A DNA stretch of 64,000 bases, taken from the NCBI GenBank assembly GCA_963457665.1, contig OY735219.1, positions 16,184,032-16,248,031 on the forward strand, given 5' to 3'. A program made the translations under genes and the position numbers. This document shows positions 1 to 10,150 of this stretch, one piece after another. The notes under the pieces were generated by a model. That model worked only from the letters and a program-made list of their open reading frames with translations, was not told where the DNA came from and ran no database searches. This DNA is from Thysanoteuthis rhombus (lineage: Eukaryota > Mollusca > Cephalopoda > Oegopsida > Thysanoteuthidae). Every line of letters begins with the position of its first letter. Positions within the stretch are counted from its first letter, which is position 1.

Positions 1-659
1 CATCAGACAACACCTTGGAGACCAAAGGTACATTCAACTCTTTCTTTTGTTGTCAGTCTTGTAGTTGGCAACCAAGTTCAATACTCACTTGCATGTTGTT
101 TTATCAATTAACTTTTTAGTTCTCTGATTTCTATTCGATTACTTATTTTCAATTTAGTTCAAATTTTTATTTTTCTTATTTTAGTTTTTTGCTGTGTCGT
201 CTAATTGAGTTTTCTCTTAAATAGAAAATTGAAAATATACATGTGTATAAATACATGTATACAATTTTTTTTTGTTGTTGGTTTAAATTTCATTTATTTT
301 TAGTTGATGTTTGTGTGTGAGGGAGAATTTTTTTTGTTGCTATTGTTTTAATATGACAATAGAGGTAGATACAGTTTTTTGTTTTAACTCATAGAAGTTC
401 ATAGTTTTAGAAAAAGCATGTTTGATTAGGAAATTTTTATTTTAAAAGACACTCTTTTGTCAAATGCAAAAGATTAGGATAGTTTTTAATGATTTTTTGT
501 CCCAAGTTTTCATTTGTTTTAATCATATTAATTCTGTTGGCTTTGTAAATTTGATTTTTAACAAATCTATTACTCCAAGATGTTTATTTTCTACTAACAT
601 TCTTATTTTAGTCTGTGTTTGTAAAATTTTTTGTTTTTGTTTTACTTTTTTGTGTTTAT
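1..659. other. AT-rich spacer, nothing recognised
   Basis: Strongly T-rich sequence. The short open frames on both strands are rich in Phe, Ile, Leu and Cys, as expected from T-runs, and have no family resemblance. No repeat family shared with the rest of the window was seen here. Confidence 0.6.
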
Positions 660-1140
660 ACCTGTATACTTCTGGTGAAGTATAGGGCTGAAACCACAGC
701 ACATCTGTGAAATTGGTTATGAGCAACTCCCCTTGGCTGACCCCATGTCAGTCCAACCCCTTTTGTCTCACTGTCAACTGATCTTCTCCAGGTCTGCTTT
801 TGCCTCCCAATACATCAGTACCCCTGTGGATTTCAGTCCAGCTGATTTCCCATTCAAACAGTTCTGAATATCCAGGTTTCTATCCTGGTTTTGCCTTTGT
901 GGTTAGGTGGTTGTTCAGTGAACTTGCTTTCCATAGGCTTTTGTTAGTATGCAGCATGAGCCCTTCTGTAGAGGAAACTTCCTGACCCAGGCTCTTGCTG
1001 GGGTGATTTGGCTGCAATTTTAGGTTGGTTTTACAGGCTTGAGTTGTTCAACCCATGCCCAAACCTCCTTCTTTACCCAGGTTTGGGACAAACAAGATGA
1101 CCCAATCAGAATAACCACATGGAGTCATTGAGTTTAGCTG
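660..1140. repeat. GC-richer block, probable old interspersed repeat
   Basis: This block is visibly richer in C and G than the sequence on either side and has fairly abrupt edges, which suggests inserted DNA. Neither strand gives a long reading frame; the plus-strand frame of about 60 codons at 800-985 resembles nothing I know. No second copy was found in this window, so the repeat call is an inference from composition only. Confidence 0.3.
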
Positions 1141-3118
1141 ACCATTAATCTTCATGCATCTCTGTATTAAGTTACATTTCATCAAATTTTGGTTACCATG
1201 TAATCTGGAAATTTGTGTTTTTGTCTTGAATCAATTTTGGTGTGTGGAGTCTATATTTGATCCCATTTGCCTAACAACAATCAGTAAATAACTAGTGGTC
1301 CCCTAAGTTTGCATTCCCTCTTAAAAGAAAAAAAATGCTAACAAAAACAAACCAAAAAACCTCATGTTTATTCAGTTATATATTCTTTGGTGAAATTGTC
1401 TTGTATCAATTGATTAAAAACCATTTGTGGGATCTTAATATTCTTGAATTTCACTTGATTTGACATAAATCAATATTTGATCAAAAATTCAAAAAACGTG
1501 CATTATTAATATTGTTTCTTCCATTAGTTATAAATTTACAAAAATAGTGTGATGACCAGTGAGGAAATGGGTTTTGTGAACTAGGTATATGCTGCAACAT
1601 CTCCATTATCGGATAGTGAACATACAAAAAAACTTTGGAAATTTAGATGTAGGTATACATTGTACCCCAGTCTACTCCCATCTCTGGTGATAACAAATCA
1701 TACACAATATATGAATGCATAAAAAGAAATTATATTGATTGACAAAAGGTCCCCTTATAAAATAATAGGATCATTTCAACTGAAATAATATTGATTCCTT
1801 TTTGTTTTCAACTGAGTTGTGATCTCTACCTATAATAAAACACAATGTGTATATTTATTATGATGTAGTATGATGAGGGATATAGAGGCCAATGGTCTAT
1901 GAAACCTACAGTGATTCTAAGCCTATTTGAAAAATGTACTTTGTGTTCAAACAGAATTCATATTTCAAAATGGATTCTGTATTCACTATATTTGCTGGTA
2001 GATTGTTCTATTGATTCACTCTTCAGGTTGAGTAACAGTTCTTTCTTGGATTTGTTGAAGAGCTATTGGCATCAATCTTTCCTTGTAATATTTTAATCTT
2101 GTGATCATATCTCCACGTTTTCTCCTGTATTTATCCATTTATGCACCCTCTGTCATGCTAAGGGACACGATTCAGCTATTTATCATCAAGTACTACATGA
2201 TGACGTAGTGAAAATAGAATGACATGTTCTGATATAGTAAAAATGGTAAATTTAGAGAATGATGAATATGTGAAGTAAAAAAAAAAAAAAAACTAAGATA
2301 ATGAAAAAATCCGTTTGTTGTCAACAGGATACTATTCTCCAAGCTCAGTGCAATGCAAATATCAATTATACACGTATATAAAATGCAATGTATATCCATA
2401 AATTTCATATACATAATTTGTGACATCACGGTTGAATTGGTTGGTTTGATAATGAGAAATTCCGACGACTGAATATTCAAAATTTACTATTTTCTCTGGC
2501 TGTTAGACCACGTAAAGTTATCTCCCCTTGAACAACATTTCATCGTTAACGATCTGCTACTGAGTGGCCAAAACGTTCGTATGGTTTAAATAGAAAGATT
2601 ATTACTTTTATTTTTGACTTTAACTTGATTTTCAGCTTTGTTCCACTATTTTGTGCTATTATCCATGCAACTTCGATGATAAAATCATTGGAAGAATGTA
2701 TTCTTATTCTTGAAAATGAAAATTTTCAACAAAGAAACAACTTAAATAGATAAGTACTGATGAAAAGTGATTATTATGAAAAAATATATCATATAAGCGA
2801 ATGTTTTAGAAAGAACTAAAGATATGAAATAAAAAGTTGAAGAGAGTAACCGAAAAAAATTCCCCCAAAGGAATATAACACATCATTAAACCACTTGAAA
2901 TTAAAAGTATTTTCTTTCTTTCCTTAGAAACCATCAACCCAGTCTGTCAACACTATTTCAAGAGGCATAATTATCCTCTTTAGATTAAGTAACATTCTAC
3001 ATGTTTTACTTACCTATGAATTGATTTTTATTAACAAATTAGTGGTTACAAAGTAATTCATTAAGTGTTGAGTTGGTATAATAACGAGAGCTAATCAGAT
3101 TTATAAATTATATTAATA
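1141..3118. other. AT-rich spacer
   Basis: AT-rich DNA with an A-run at about 2278-2292. A short stretch near 2928-2955 resembles the end of the ~420 bp family described below in minus orientation, but it is too short to call. No gene, RNA or intact mobile element was seen. Confidence 0.5.
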
Positions 3119-3330
3119 CTAGCATAGTACCCATAAAAAATGACAGAATTATTTATATATCAATCTGTACTTCTACCTAAAATCAGAGTATCTTTGCACT
3201 CTGCTTATGATAATTGCTATCAAGCCCTTAACCTAAGGTTAGAGTGTAGTATCTGTAAGATCAAAATGTTGCTCTCTAGTAATTTTTGCTAGGTTGAAAG
3301 TTTAATATCTTTACACTCATTGTAAAGTGT
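3119..3330 (+). repeat. F-type interspersed repeat, copy 1
   Basis: Begins with a version of the phrase tagcattgtacccattaaaa followed by an AT-rich stretch. It then runs into a segment with repeated versions of 'ctctgcctaggatcaaaatg'. The same order of two segments recurs at 54605-54740, so the two parts belong to one family. Related copies of the first part lie at 16946, 23522 and 28843. Origin unknown; no coding capacity. Confidence 0.5.
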
Positions 3331-3477
3331 TGTGTGCAAATAAAAAAATTATATAATTGTGGGTAATTGAGAAATCTAATGAGAATAAATAAAAAATCAT
3401 AGATCTTTCTTCACAGTTTCTATTGATTATTCACCTTGACTTCCACTCTTTGGAATTAACTAAATATAATATATTAT

Positions 3478-3685
3478 AATGTATATAAAATATTTAAATT
3501 GGTAGCACTGAAAAGACATAACTAAAATACTTTGAAGCTATAGTTTCATATGACTGACTGAAAATCATTTTCCATGATATTTATGGCAGATTGCTCCACA
3601 TATAATGTTTGGCACCATTCAAACACGCTCTTTTGTAATAGGCACTGCCCAAGTATATATACTTCTAATCAAGTCATGAGAAAAA
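3478..3685 (+). repeat. E-type interspersed repeat, copy 1
   Basis: About 200 bp that aligns with 19485-19700. Both contain aactaaaatactttgaagc, then a 'gctccaca' segment, then a 'gggcactgccc'-like segment and an AT-rich end. A third, inverted and shorter copy lies at 43205-43320. No reading frame. Family of unknown origin. Confidence 0.6.
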
Positions 3686-3689
3686 TGCT

Positions 3690-4706
3690 ACTTTTGTCTT
3701 AATTCAGTTTTAGAGATATTGTGTGACAGATATTCATCATTTCTGATGAAATAAGATAATTCAGAAATGGGATTAACATTTCAATTGCTGTTGTGTTATC
3801 TCCCTTATTGTGACAAATGTGCATCAAAATAAAAGGCTGAAATCCTGCTGTACTTCATTCATATACATTTAATATCTTAATTAGTTAATCCCATGAAAAA
3901 AATCCAGATATTTTCTTGAGATATTCCTTTTTTTTAAAAAGCGAAGTACTGGATTTCCTCCAGCAAGACAGTTCATTATCTGAATGGAAGATTTTATTGT
4001 TTCAAATGGTTGATAAGGAAACAATTTTGCTAAAGAAAATATCTTATGTGGAAGAGTTCATTGCTTATGGACAGAGAAACATAAACAAACTCTCTGTCAT
4101 ACGTTTTGCTCAAGTTTGAAAATTATAGTTGTATGAAGAAGTGGATAGGATGAAAAAGTATCTCCCTGAACAGTGATTCTTCTGTTTCTGCAGGGATAGT
4201 TCTAGCATCAAAATATTCCATTAGCAATGTGGCAGGGATAGATTCAGTGGACGGTGATAGCTGTCTTTTTATTGATCTTACATAGCGGTCAATCCTATTT
4301 TTTCTATCTGCGTTTTAAATTTGACCTCAGGAAGGAAAGAAATAAATCAAATTAGAAGAAAAAAAGGAAGAGAATAAAATGAAAGAAGAGAACGAAATAA
4401 AAGGTAGCTCTGCATCTATGTCTCGGTATTGACTTCATCGATCGAAAGAACCAAATGACCTATCCAAGAAGCGCAACCCATGTTTCGAGTAGATTCGAGT
4501 TACTTCCCTTGAACTATAATCTAAACGTAAATAAATTTATCTTTTTTTTTTCAATATTTGAAACATCATTTTATCACATTTTATATTTTTTTTTTTATTA
4601 TTCTGTAAATTCAGCATTTTTTTTTTACTGTCACTTGAAATTTTGATTTTACTATGACATCATGTCATAACTTACTTAATGATGATATAGATGAGTTGAA
4701 TCTAAG

Positions 4707-4750
<44 letters not shown>

Positions 4751-5085
4751 ATGCACACAATGGAAATTGGTGTACATACAAAAGATTTCTAATGCGATAG
4801 GTAGTTTGTAAAATTTCCATTGGAAAGAATACTGATTACTATGTTAACTTCAAGTGTGCACAGGCTTTTGTTATTGAAAACAAATTTGCACTATATGATA
4901 TTTTTTCACACACTGACAACTAAATATTTGTTGGAACATTGGTTGCATATGCTAGCATGACTGAAGACAAATGAATACACCTAGCTTATCATTTAAATGA
5001 ATGAAGATAATTTTGTATTTATCTTTTTTTGAAGTGACCCTGTGTATGGAATGTGGTTTACTTAATGGCCTGGAAAACAATGTCT
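3690..5085. other. AT-rich spacer
   Basis: Contains a 60-70 codon frame at 3916-4119 with no recognisable features, a purine-rich patch at about 4330-4400 and T-runs at about 4540-4625. I see nothing that supports a gene. Confidence 0.5.
4709..4752. repeat. (GT)n microsatellite
   Basis: Roughly twenty uninterrupted GT units, ending in a short gcgcatgcacaca stretch. Alternating purine-pyrimidine sequence of this length can adopt Z-DNA; here it is most likely an ordinary neutral microsatellite. Confidence 0.95.
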
Positions 5086-5089
5086 TCCT

Positions 5090-5395
5090 GACTATAAGTA
5101 GTGCCCATGTGCTGGCTATGGCCTCAGGGGTCCCCTTTAGGCTCCATGTATCACTTTACTACTTAACTAGCCCATTTTGTAATATGTGAATTCGACTTAC
5201 AGGTGACAAGTACTTGCGGTGGCATCGATCAATTTATCCTGTGCTACTTTACCCATAGCGAAGGGGAGAGATTGATTAATGCCTTTCCAAAGTGTGAAGT
5301 AAGCATAGACTGTCTCAGCTAGAGATTGAACTTGGCTCAACAAGTCCATTTTTTATGCTGTTATCTGTCTAGCCACCCCAAACCTCCTTTCTGAT
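5090..5395 (-). mobile_element. tRNA-derived SINE (T family), copy 1
   Basis: Read on the minus strand, the head carries a box A-like tggctagacaga and a box B-like agttcaatctc about 35 bases apart. This is the spacing of an internal RNA polymerase III promoter in tRNA-derived SINEs. The body that follows aligns with 8478-8715 (same strand) and 38768-38995 (opposite strand); for example, all three share 'gacaagta/cttg' and 'tttcacatattgtaaa'-like blocks. The tail is not a clear poly(A). A Ceph-SINE type of cephalopod element is possible, but I cannot verify that. Confidence 0.7.
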
Positions 5396-5417
5396 TATGT
5401 TCTTTCAAAAACAAGTT

Positions 5418-5596
5418 GTATTTACTCATGTATAATGCTAGAAATTTGATACATAAAACCAGGGTCAAAATTGGTGGGTAACTTTATACTTGAGGGGGAA
5501 AAAAAGGATTCTATATATACATATATTAACTGGTTTTTAGCTGTAAAAAGTGGTGGTGGCATTATATTTGAGATTGCATGGTACTAGAGTAAATAC
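5418..5596. mobile_element. Small foldback element with 10 bp perfect terminal inverted repeat
   Basis: The segment starts gtatttactc and ends gagtaaatac, a perfect inverted pair 180 bp apart. The inner ends are also loosely complementary. No coding capacity. It looks like a short non-autonomous foldback element. A related but less clear stretch lies near 63318-63482. Confidence 0.45.
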
Positions 5597-5989
5597 AATA
5601 ATTTCTTCCTGTGGAGTAAAGAGTATGTAGCATCAAGTTTTCAAGTGTCCTTTAAAAACCTACCAGTCACTTATCTTAGAGTTATTGTAAAATTTATTTT
5701 CTTTTCAAGATTCATATTTTTTTGTAGCTTCATCCAGTTATGATCTTTTGATTACTCAATTGCAACAAATAACACAGTCCATGTGCTGAAATTTAAATTA
5801 CATAATTTCTACCTACTTAATGAATATATCTTTGACGTATTATATATCTTCTTATGTAATATGCCGCCAATGGTTCTGTATTTTCTATCAGTAACATTTG
5901 TCAAGGAGATAACTATTAAATTCTCATATGTGTAGTCTCCCCTTTCAGTATTGGATTCACGCAGTAGTGCCCAACTTATCACCCATGAA

Positions 5990-6135
5990 AGTACACTGAG
6001 GTTATGTATTCACCCATATTTATCTGTTTGAGAACACAATATCTTCAAAAGTTCTCCCTGGATTTTGATGATATTTCCTTGGAAGATAGGTCATAGGCCC
6101 AAGAACTATTGATAAAATTTGGGGTCAATTGCAAG
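5990..6135 (+). repeat. D-type repeat, copy 1 (partial)
   Basis: Shares the 'cacaatatctccaaaagttct' theme, then a 'tgatgaaattt' segment, then 'ggtaggcaataggcc', then 'tgattaaatttgggg', in that order. The better copies are at 13500, 37012, 41790 and 51370. This is a widespread type of interspersed sequence in animals with 'tctgtctgtc' near its start. No coding potential. Confidence 0.5.
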
Positions 6136-6262
6136 TCTTTTTTCTTGCAATTTTATCTTTGCTAAATAGAACAATTTTTTTACTTTTCAGATATCATTGA
6201 GTTTAATTGAGCTATTGTGTGAACTAATAGGCAGATGCATAACCCTTGTACAATTTTGTTGT

Positions 6263-6439
6263 GGCATAGCTAGGGATTTGGGGGCCCAGGGGGCTTGGCT
6301 TCTCGAGAGGCTCCCTCTAACATTTATTGAGATTTATCAATAGAAATGTAGTGGGTGAGCAGCTATTCATAAAGCTTTTGCCCCCCCCTAAATACTTGGG
6401 CTAGGGGGGTTACTTATCCCTTCATCAGCAATACCTCTG
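6263..6439 (+). mobile_element. Foldback element B, copy 1
   Basis: Starts 'catagctagggatttgggggccc' and ends 'cagcaatacctctg'. The outer parts are inverted versions of each other, in the consensus sense 'cagaggcgtaactagagatt' against its complement. A central 'gtcagtagaaatgcagtaggtgaactactatttat'-like core is present in diverged form. Ten copies or pieces occur in the window on both strands. It fits a non-autonomous foldback/MITE; no transposase is seen. Confidence 0.65.
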
Positions 6440-7576
6440 TTGGCAGAGGTAACAAAGGGAACAGTATTTGCCACAGTTATTACTCAATGATGTCTTTTAC
6501 AATAAATCAGATTCTTTGATAAGCAAATTGTCTTACGCACTAATGGTGATAAGTATCACGAATATTTGCCAAAAACTAATTTTTTCACTGATTACATTTC
6601 AACATTCTTCATGACATCTAGTTTTTAAGGTACTTATTTCCTATGGTCTCAGAATTAAATGATAACTACCTTTTTTTTGAAAATCATTATTAACTCTCAA
6701 ATTCATGAACTGCTTGAAACTGCTCCTAAACACGGTTGAACTCTTCAAAGAATAGAATAAAATTAATGGAAATATTCTGTGAATTGAACAAAAAAATTTA
6801 CATGAAGTCTCAAGGAAGTAACTTTGATCAGAAGTTTTTTCCATTTTATTCAAAATTTGAATTTTTCAACATGAATTTAAGAATTGAGCACATGAGGCAT
6901 TTTTCTATTTTTCTATATGAGCTTTTAAAAATTTCACGATGTGCATCTGGGCATCATACAATTTAAAATAATAGATAACGAGAAGTTTTGATGGTCATGT
7001 AACAATGTAATAATACACAGGTTGTCTAGAACTGCCAATGGTCTTCTGGTCTTATTCTGTAGTTGATAGCTATCTCTTTATTCAGATGTAGAATGGAAAA
7101 AGAAAGTGAGGTTGAACAATGGATGAAGTTTCTTGTTTCAAATCATCTGACAACTTCTGAAACTCTTGCACAAATCTTAAGTCTTGCCTATGGTGCATGA
7201 AATCCTTCCACTGGCCCTGTTTAGGACAGTACATATACCTAGGTTTAAAATCAGTATCTTCTCTTTGTCACCAATCAAAAGGAAAAAAATTCCCAAGCAA
7301 TGTTCCAACAAATTTTTTCATGGTGTTTACTACACCAAAAAGCCTGTGAGCAACTGAAGGAGTGGAGTGTGATGAAATTTTTTTTCACTTTTTGAGACAA
7401 TCATTGTTTTTTTTTGTTTTTTGGGGGGGGCAAAGTTTATAAAACAAAGCTAGATTACTATTAACAAAAAGTGTTGTGTAAAAGAAACTATTGATTCTGT
7501 ATATATATATATTTTTTAATTTTTAATTATTCAATCCTATATCCTGCTAAGTATAAAAATTTCAGTGCATAGCAAT
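6440..7576. other. AT-rich spacer with a G-type repeat
   Basis: The part at about 6690-6870 has the phrase aactcttcaaagaatagaa and a following A/T-rich segment shared with 16755-16930, 42190-42370 and, inverted, 52140-52290 (G-type repeat). A T-run and a G-run follow at 7380-7430. Nothing else was recognised. Confidence 0.45.
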
Positions 7577-7752
7577 ATTGCTAGATTCAGTCAGAAGAGG
7601 AGATAATCCAAACTTTGTCTTACCCAACACAGGCACTGGATTACCCTCAGATTCGGAAATCGAGTGAGTCTTGAGGTATGGGTTTGATTCCAATCCCAGT
7701 GTTGGGCAAGTCTCAAACTCAAATCATCTCCCCTTCTAGCCACATTTAGCAA
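7577..7752. mobile_element. Foldback element A, copy 1
   Basis: The two ends, 'ttgctagattcag' and 'ccacatttagcaac', and about 55 inner bases on each side are diverged inverted repeats. Inside lie 'acccaacacaggcact' and its inverted partner 'agtgttgggcaagtct'. Four better-preserved copies follow in the window. No open reading frame; fits a non-autonomous foldback/MITE. Confidence 0.65.
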
Positions 7753-7867
7753 CTTAGCTGTGCAGCATAATTATTTTCTTATATGCAGCGTTGAGGGAAC
7801 AATGCTCTTAACCTTTCTACTCACAATCCTTTTCTCTAACCATTTACCTGAATCTTTGAGTGTAACC

Positions 7868-8063
7868 AGGTTTGTAGCTAGAGATTTATTGGTTGGGGGG
7901 GGTCCTTGAGGGGCCCCTTCTAAGTAAGATTTGCTATTTCCTAATGTCAGTGGAAGTGCAGTAGGTGAACTACTATTTATATAGATTTTAGGGGCCCACT
8001 CCATTAGGGTCCAGGGGGGCATTTTCAAATAGCTCCCTCACCCTTTCTACAGTTCTGCCTCTG
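7868..8063 (+). mobile_element. Foldback element B, copy 2
   Basis: Starts 'tttgtagctagagattt', ends 'agttctgcctctg' and contains the core aggtgaactactatttat. This is one of the clearer copies. A tract of eight or more G lies just inside the left arm, with 'ggggccc' blocks in both arms. Confidence 0.75.
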
Positions 8064-8477
8064 AATGTTACATTGCCATCTTATTTATAGTGCTGAACAT
8101 CTGATTGATAATGTTAACCACACCCTCCAGTGTGAGCAAATCTGGAATTCTATTGGTAATATTTCAGCCACTCATTTGCAATTCAATCTCGTGTGTTCCT
8201 GTTACACATAAGACAACTCTTTTGTGTAAGTGCCATTCTCTTAGGCTGCCCTATAGATGTGGCCTTGTGCCAAAACTAAGTGATGCTTAGTAAAAAGTAA
8301 CTGCCTTGTGTGCAGGTATGTGTTTGTGGGGAAAAATTGAGATTGTGTGTACGTGTGAGTGTACATGCCAGTAATGTATCTTAGTGCATCCGTTCTGCAC
8401 GTTCTCTAATCCCACGCCTTGAACTTTCACTTTGTCCTTTATGTGATGTCTTCTTTGGATGCCTGTCTTTTATTATT
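8064..8477. other. Unassigned spacer
   Basis: A moderately GC-rich stretch at 8105-8290 has a plus-strand frame of 61 codons, but without homology or splice signals. It may be an old SINE. The rest is TG-rich. Confidence 0.3.
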
Positions 8478-8715
8478 AGACAAGCCTATTGCCCATACGC
8501 AGACTCCACATATCACATTACTACTTACTTGGCCCGTTTACAATATGTGAAATAGACTTAGAGGTGACAAGCATATGAAGTGACATCACTCATTTCATCT
8601 TGCACTATTGGGATGGGGCGTATTCATGCTTTTACCCAAGGGCATCAGTGCAAAGTCAACCCAAATTGTCCCAGCTGGAATTTGAACTGGGCTTGCCAAG
8701 ACCTTTTCTTATTAC
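8478..8715 (-). mobile_element. tRNA-derived SINE (T family), copy 2
   Basis: Minus-strand copy of the family at 5090-5395. On the minus strand a box B-like cagttcaaattcc is followed by the shared body and the tail 'gtaatgtgatatgtggagtct'. Box A is not convincing here, so the head is probably truncated or decayed. Confidence 0.65.
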
Positions 8716-9690
8716 TATTATATCTGTTTTATACTTGTATGTTTATTCATATTCTCTAGTTTTCAACTAAAGACCATTATCAGATTATCGCTTAGTGTAT
8801 TGTGTGTGTGGGAGGGGGGTCTACATACTTATATTCAAATTTAATCATTGTCATTATCCATATTTTATTCATCTTTGGAGATAACCTGCAAAATTTTATT
8901 AAAAAAAGAATTTTGTAAGTGTTTCATGATTAGCATTAGTTAATATTCTAAGAAAGAATTGTAGATTAATTCCCTATTAACAATACAAATACTGTTTCAT
9001 TTTTTTTTTTTTTTTTTGAAAAGTCTAAAACACAACACTTGGGGAGTGATGTCTATTCCATTCCTGTTCAACATGCTATGTAACACTTGATACTCACCAC
9101 TCATAGTTGTTCTTGACAAATGTTGAAGGAAGAGGGAAGCTAATTCGATTCTCAGTAAAAAAAAAAACCCTTATGGACACAGGCCATGTTTCTATGACAA
9201 CACCTGAATATAACCTACTAACCTGATGGACACAAAGTAAGGGTATCATACATAGAAATTTCAAAATACACAGTAAGATCATTGATGGAAACAGGTGTTC
9301 AACATTGTTCATCATCAAAAGCCTATGTTGCTCTGCATTTTCTTGTTCATGTTGGAATGAAAGGAATCCAATTTTTTTCTGCTTTTGCAAAAAGAAAAAG
9401 AGAAAGGGAGACGACTCTACAAATAGCATTTAATAGTTGTCTTCCTTGACAAATGTTACTCACAAAAAGTATATTGTTGCCTATTAAACAAGTAGATGAT
9501 TGTTGATCCATTGTTCAGCCATTTCTGTTTTTACTTCCTGACACAAATTGAAGTCTTCAGTTATGTGAAGTTATGTCCCCTCTTCTTTGCTTGCTGTTAA
9601 AGTCGCATGTTTCAATTATCCAAGATCTACAAGACTAAATTAAATAATTGATAATAATTAATTGATAAAAAAAAAAGGGTATTGTACAAC
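8716..9690. other. AT-rich spacer
   Basis: T-run at 9000-9018. A minus-strand frame of 111 codons at 9094-9429 is rich in Phe, Leu, Ser and Val and shows no family resemblance or splice signals; I take it as chance. Confidence 0.45.
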
Positions 9691-9699
9691 CACTCTTTT

Positions 9700-10050
9700 T
9701 TTACACTTTGAGAATAAAGAAAGGCTAAATGTTGAAAAAAAAAGGGCGAAGGGTCCTATGTTTAAAAAGAGAAGGTAATTTAAGAATGTGGCATTTACTT
9801 AAAGGGGGTGGGGGCAAAATGTTTGAAAAAGTCCTAATTTTTTTTTAAAGGGTAGGTAAATGTTGAAAAAAATGTGGAGTTGATGTCCAAGGAAGGCGGA
9901 TGAGGGGCTAATGATAAAAAAGGGGATTGATGTAAAAAAAAAAAATGGGAGCCTTATATCAAGAAAGGCTACATGTGTTAAAGAGGGGGAAGCATGGTGT
10001 TGAAAAAAGGTACGGGTTAATAGAAGGGGCTAATGAAAAGAAGTGAGGGT
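9700..10050 (+). repeat. Purine-rich degenerate tandem array
   Basis: About 350 bases of plus-strand purine-rich sequence. A unit of roughly 25-40 bases recurs imperfectly: a version of 'ggctaatgttgaaaaaaaa' followed by a G-rich run, seen near 9725, 9790, 9850, 9905, 9965 and 10020. Unit length drifts, so this is an eroded minisatellite or an expansion of a G/A-rich motif. The mirror-like purine strand could form triplex structures. No coding frame spans it. Confidence 0.6.
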
Positions 10051-10065
10051 CAGTGCTAATGTCAA

Positions 10066-10150
10066 TAAAATTAATTTGTACAGCAATACCTTTACCGTGA
10101 TATATCAAAACCCACTCTAATCAAAACTACACAATTCAAGGTATTCCTGG
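10066..10150 (-). repeat. H-type repeat, copy 1 (fragment)
   Basis: On the minus strand this reads 'gaataccttgaattgtgtag' and continues like 13305-13445 and 49199-49345. Short fragment of an interspersed family of unknown origin. Confidence 0.5.
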
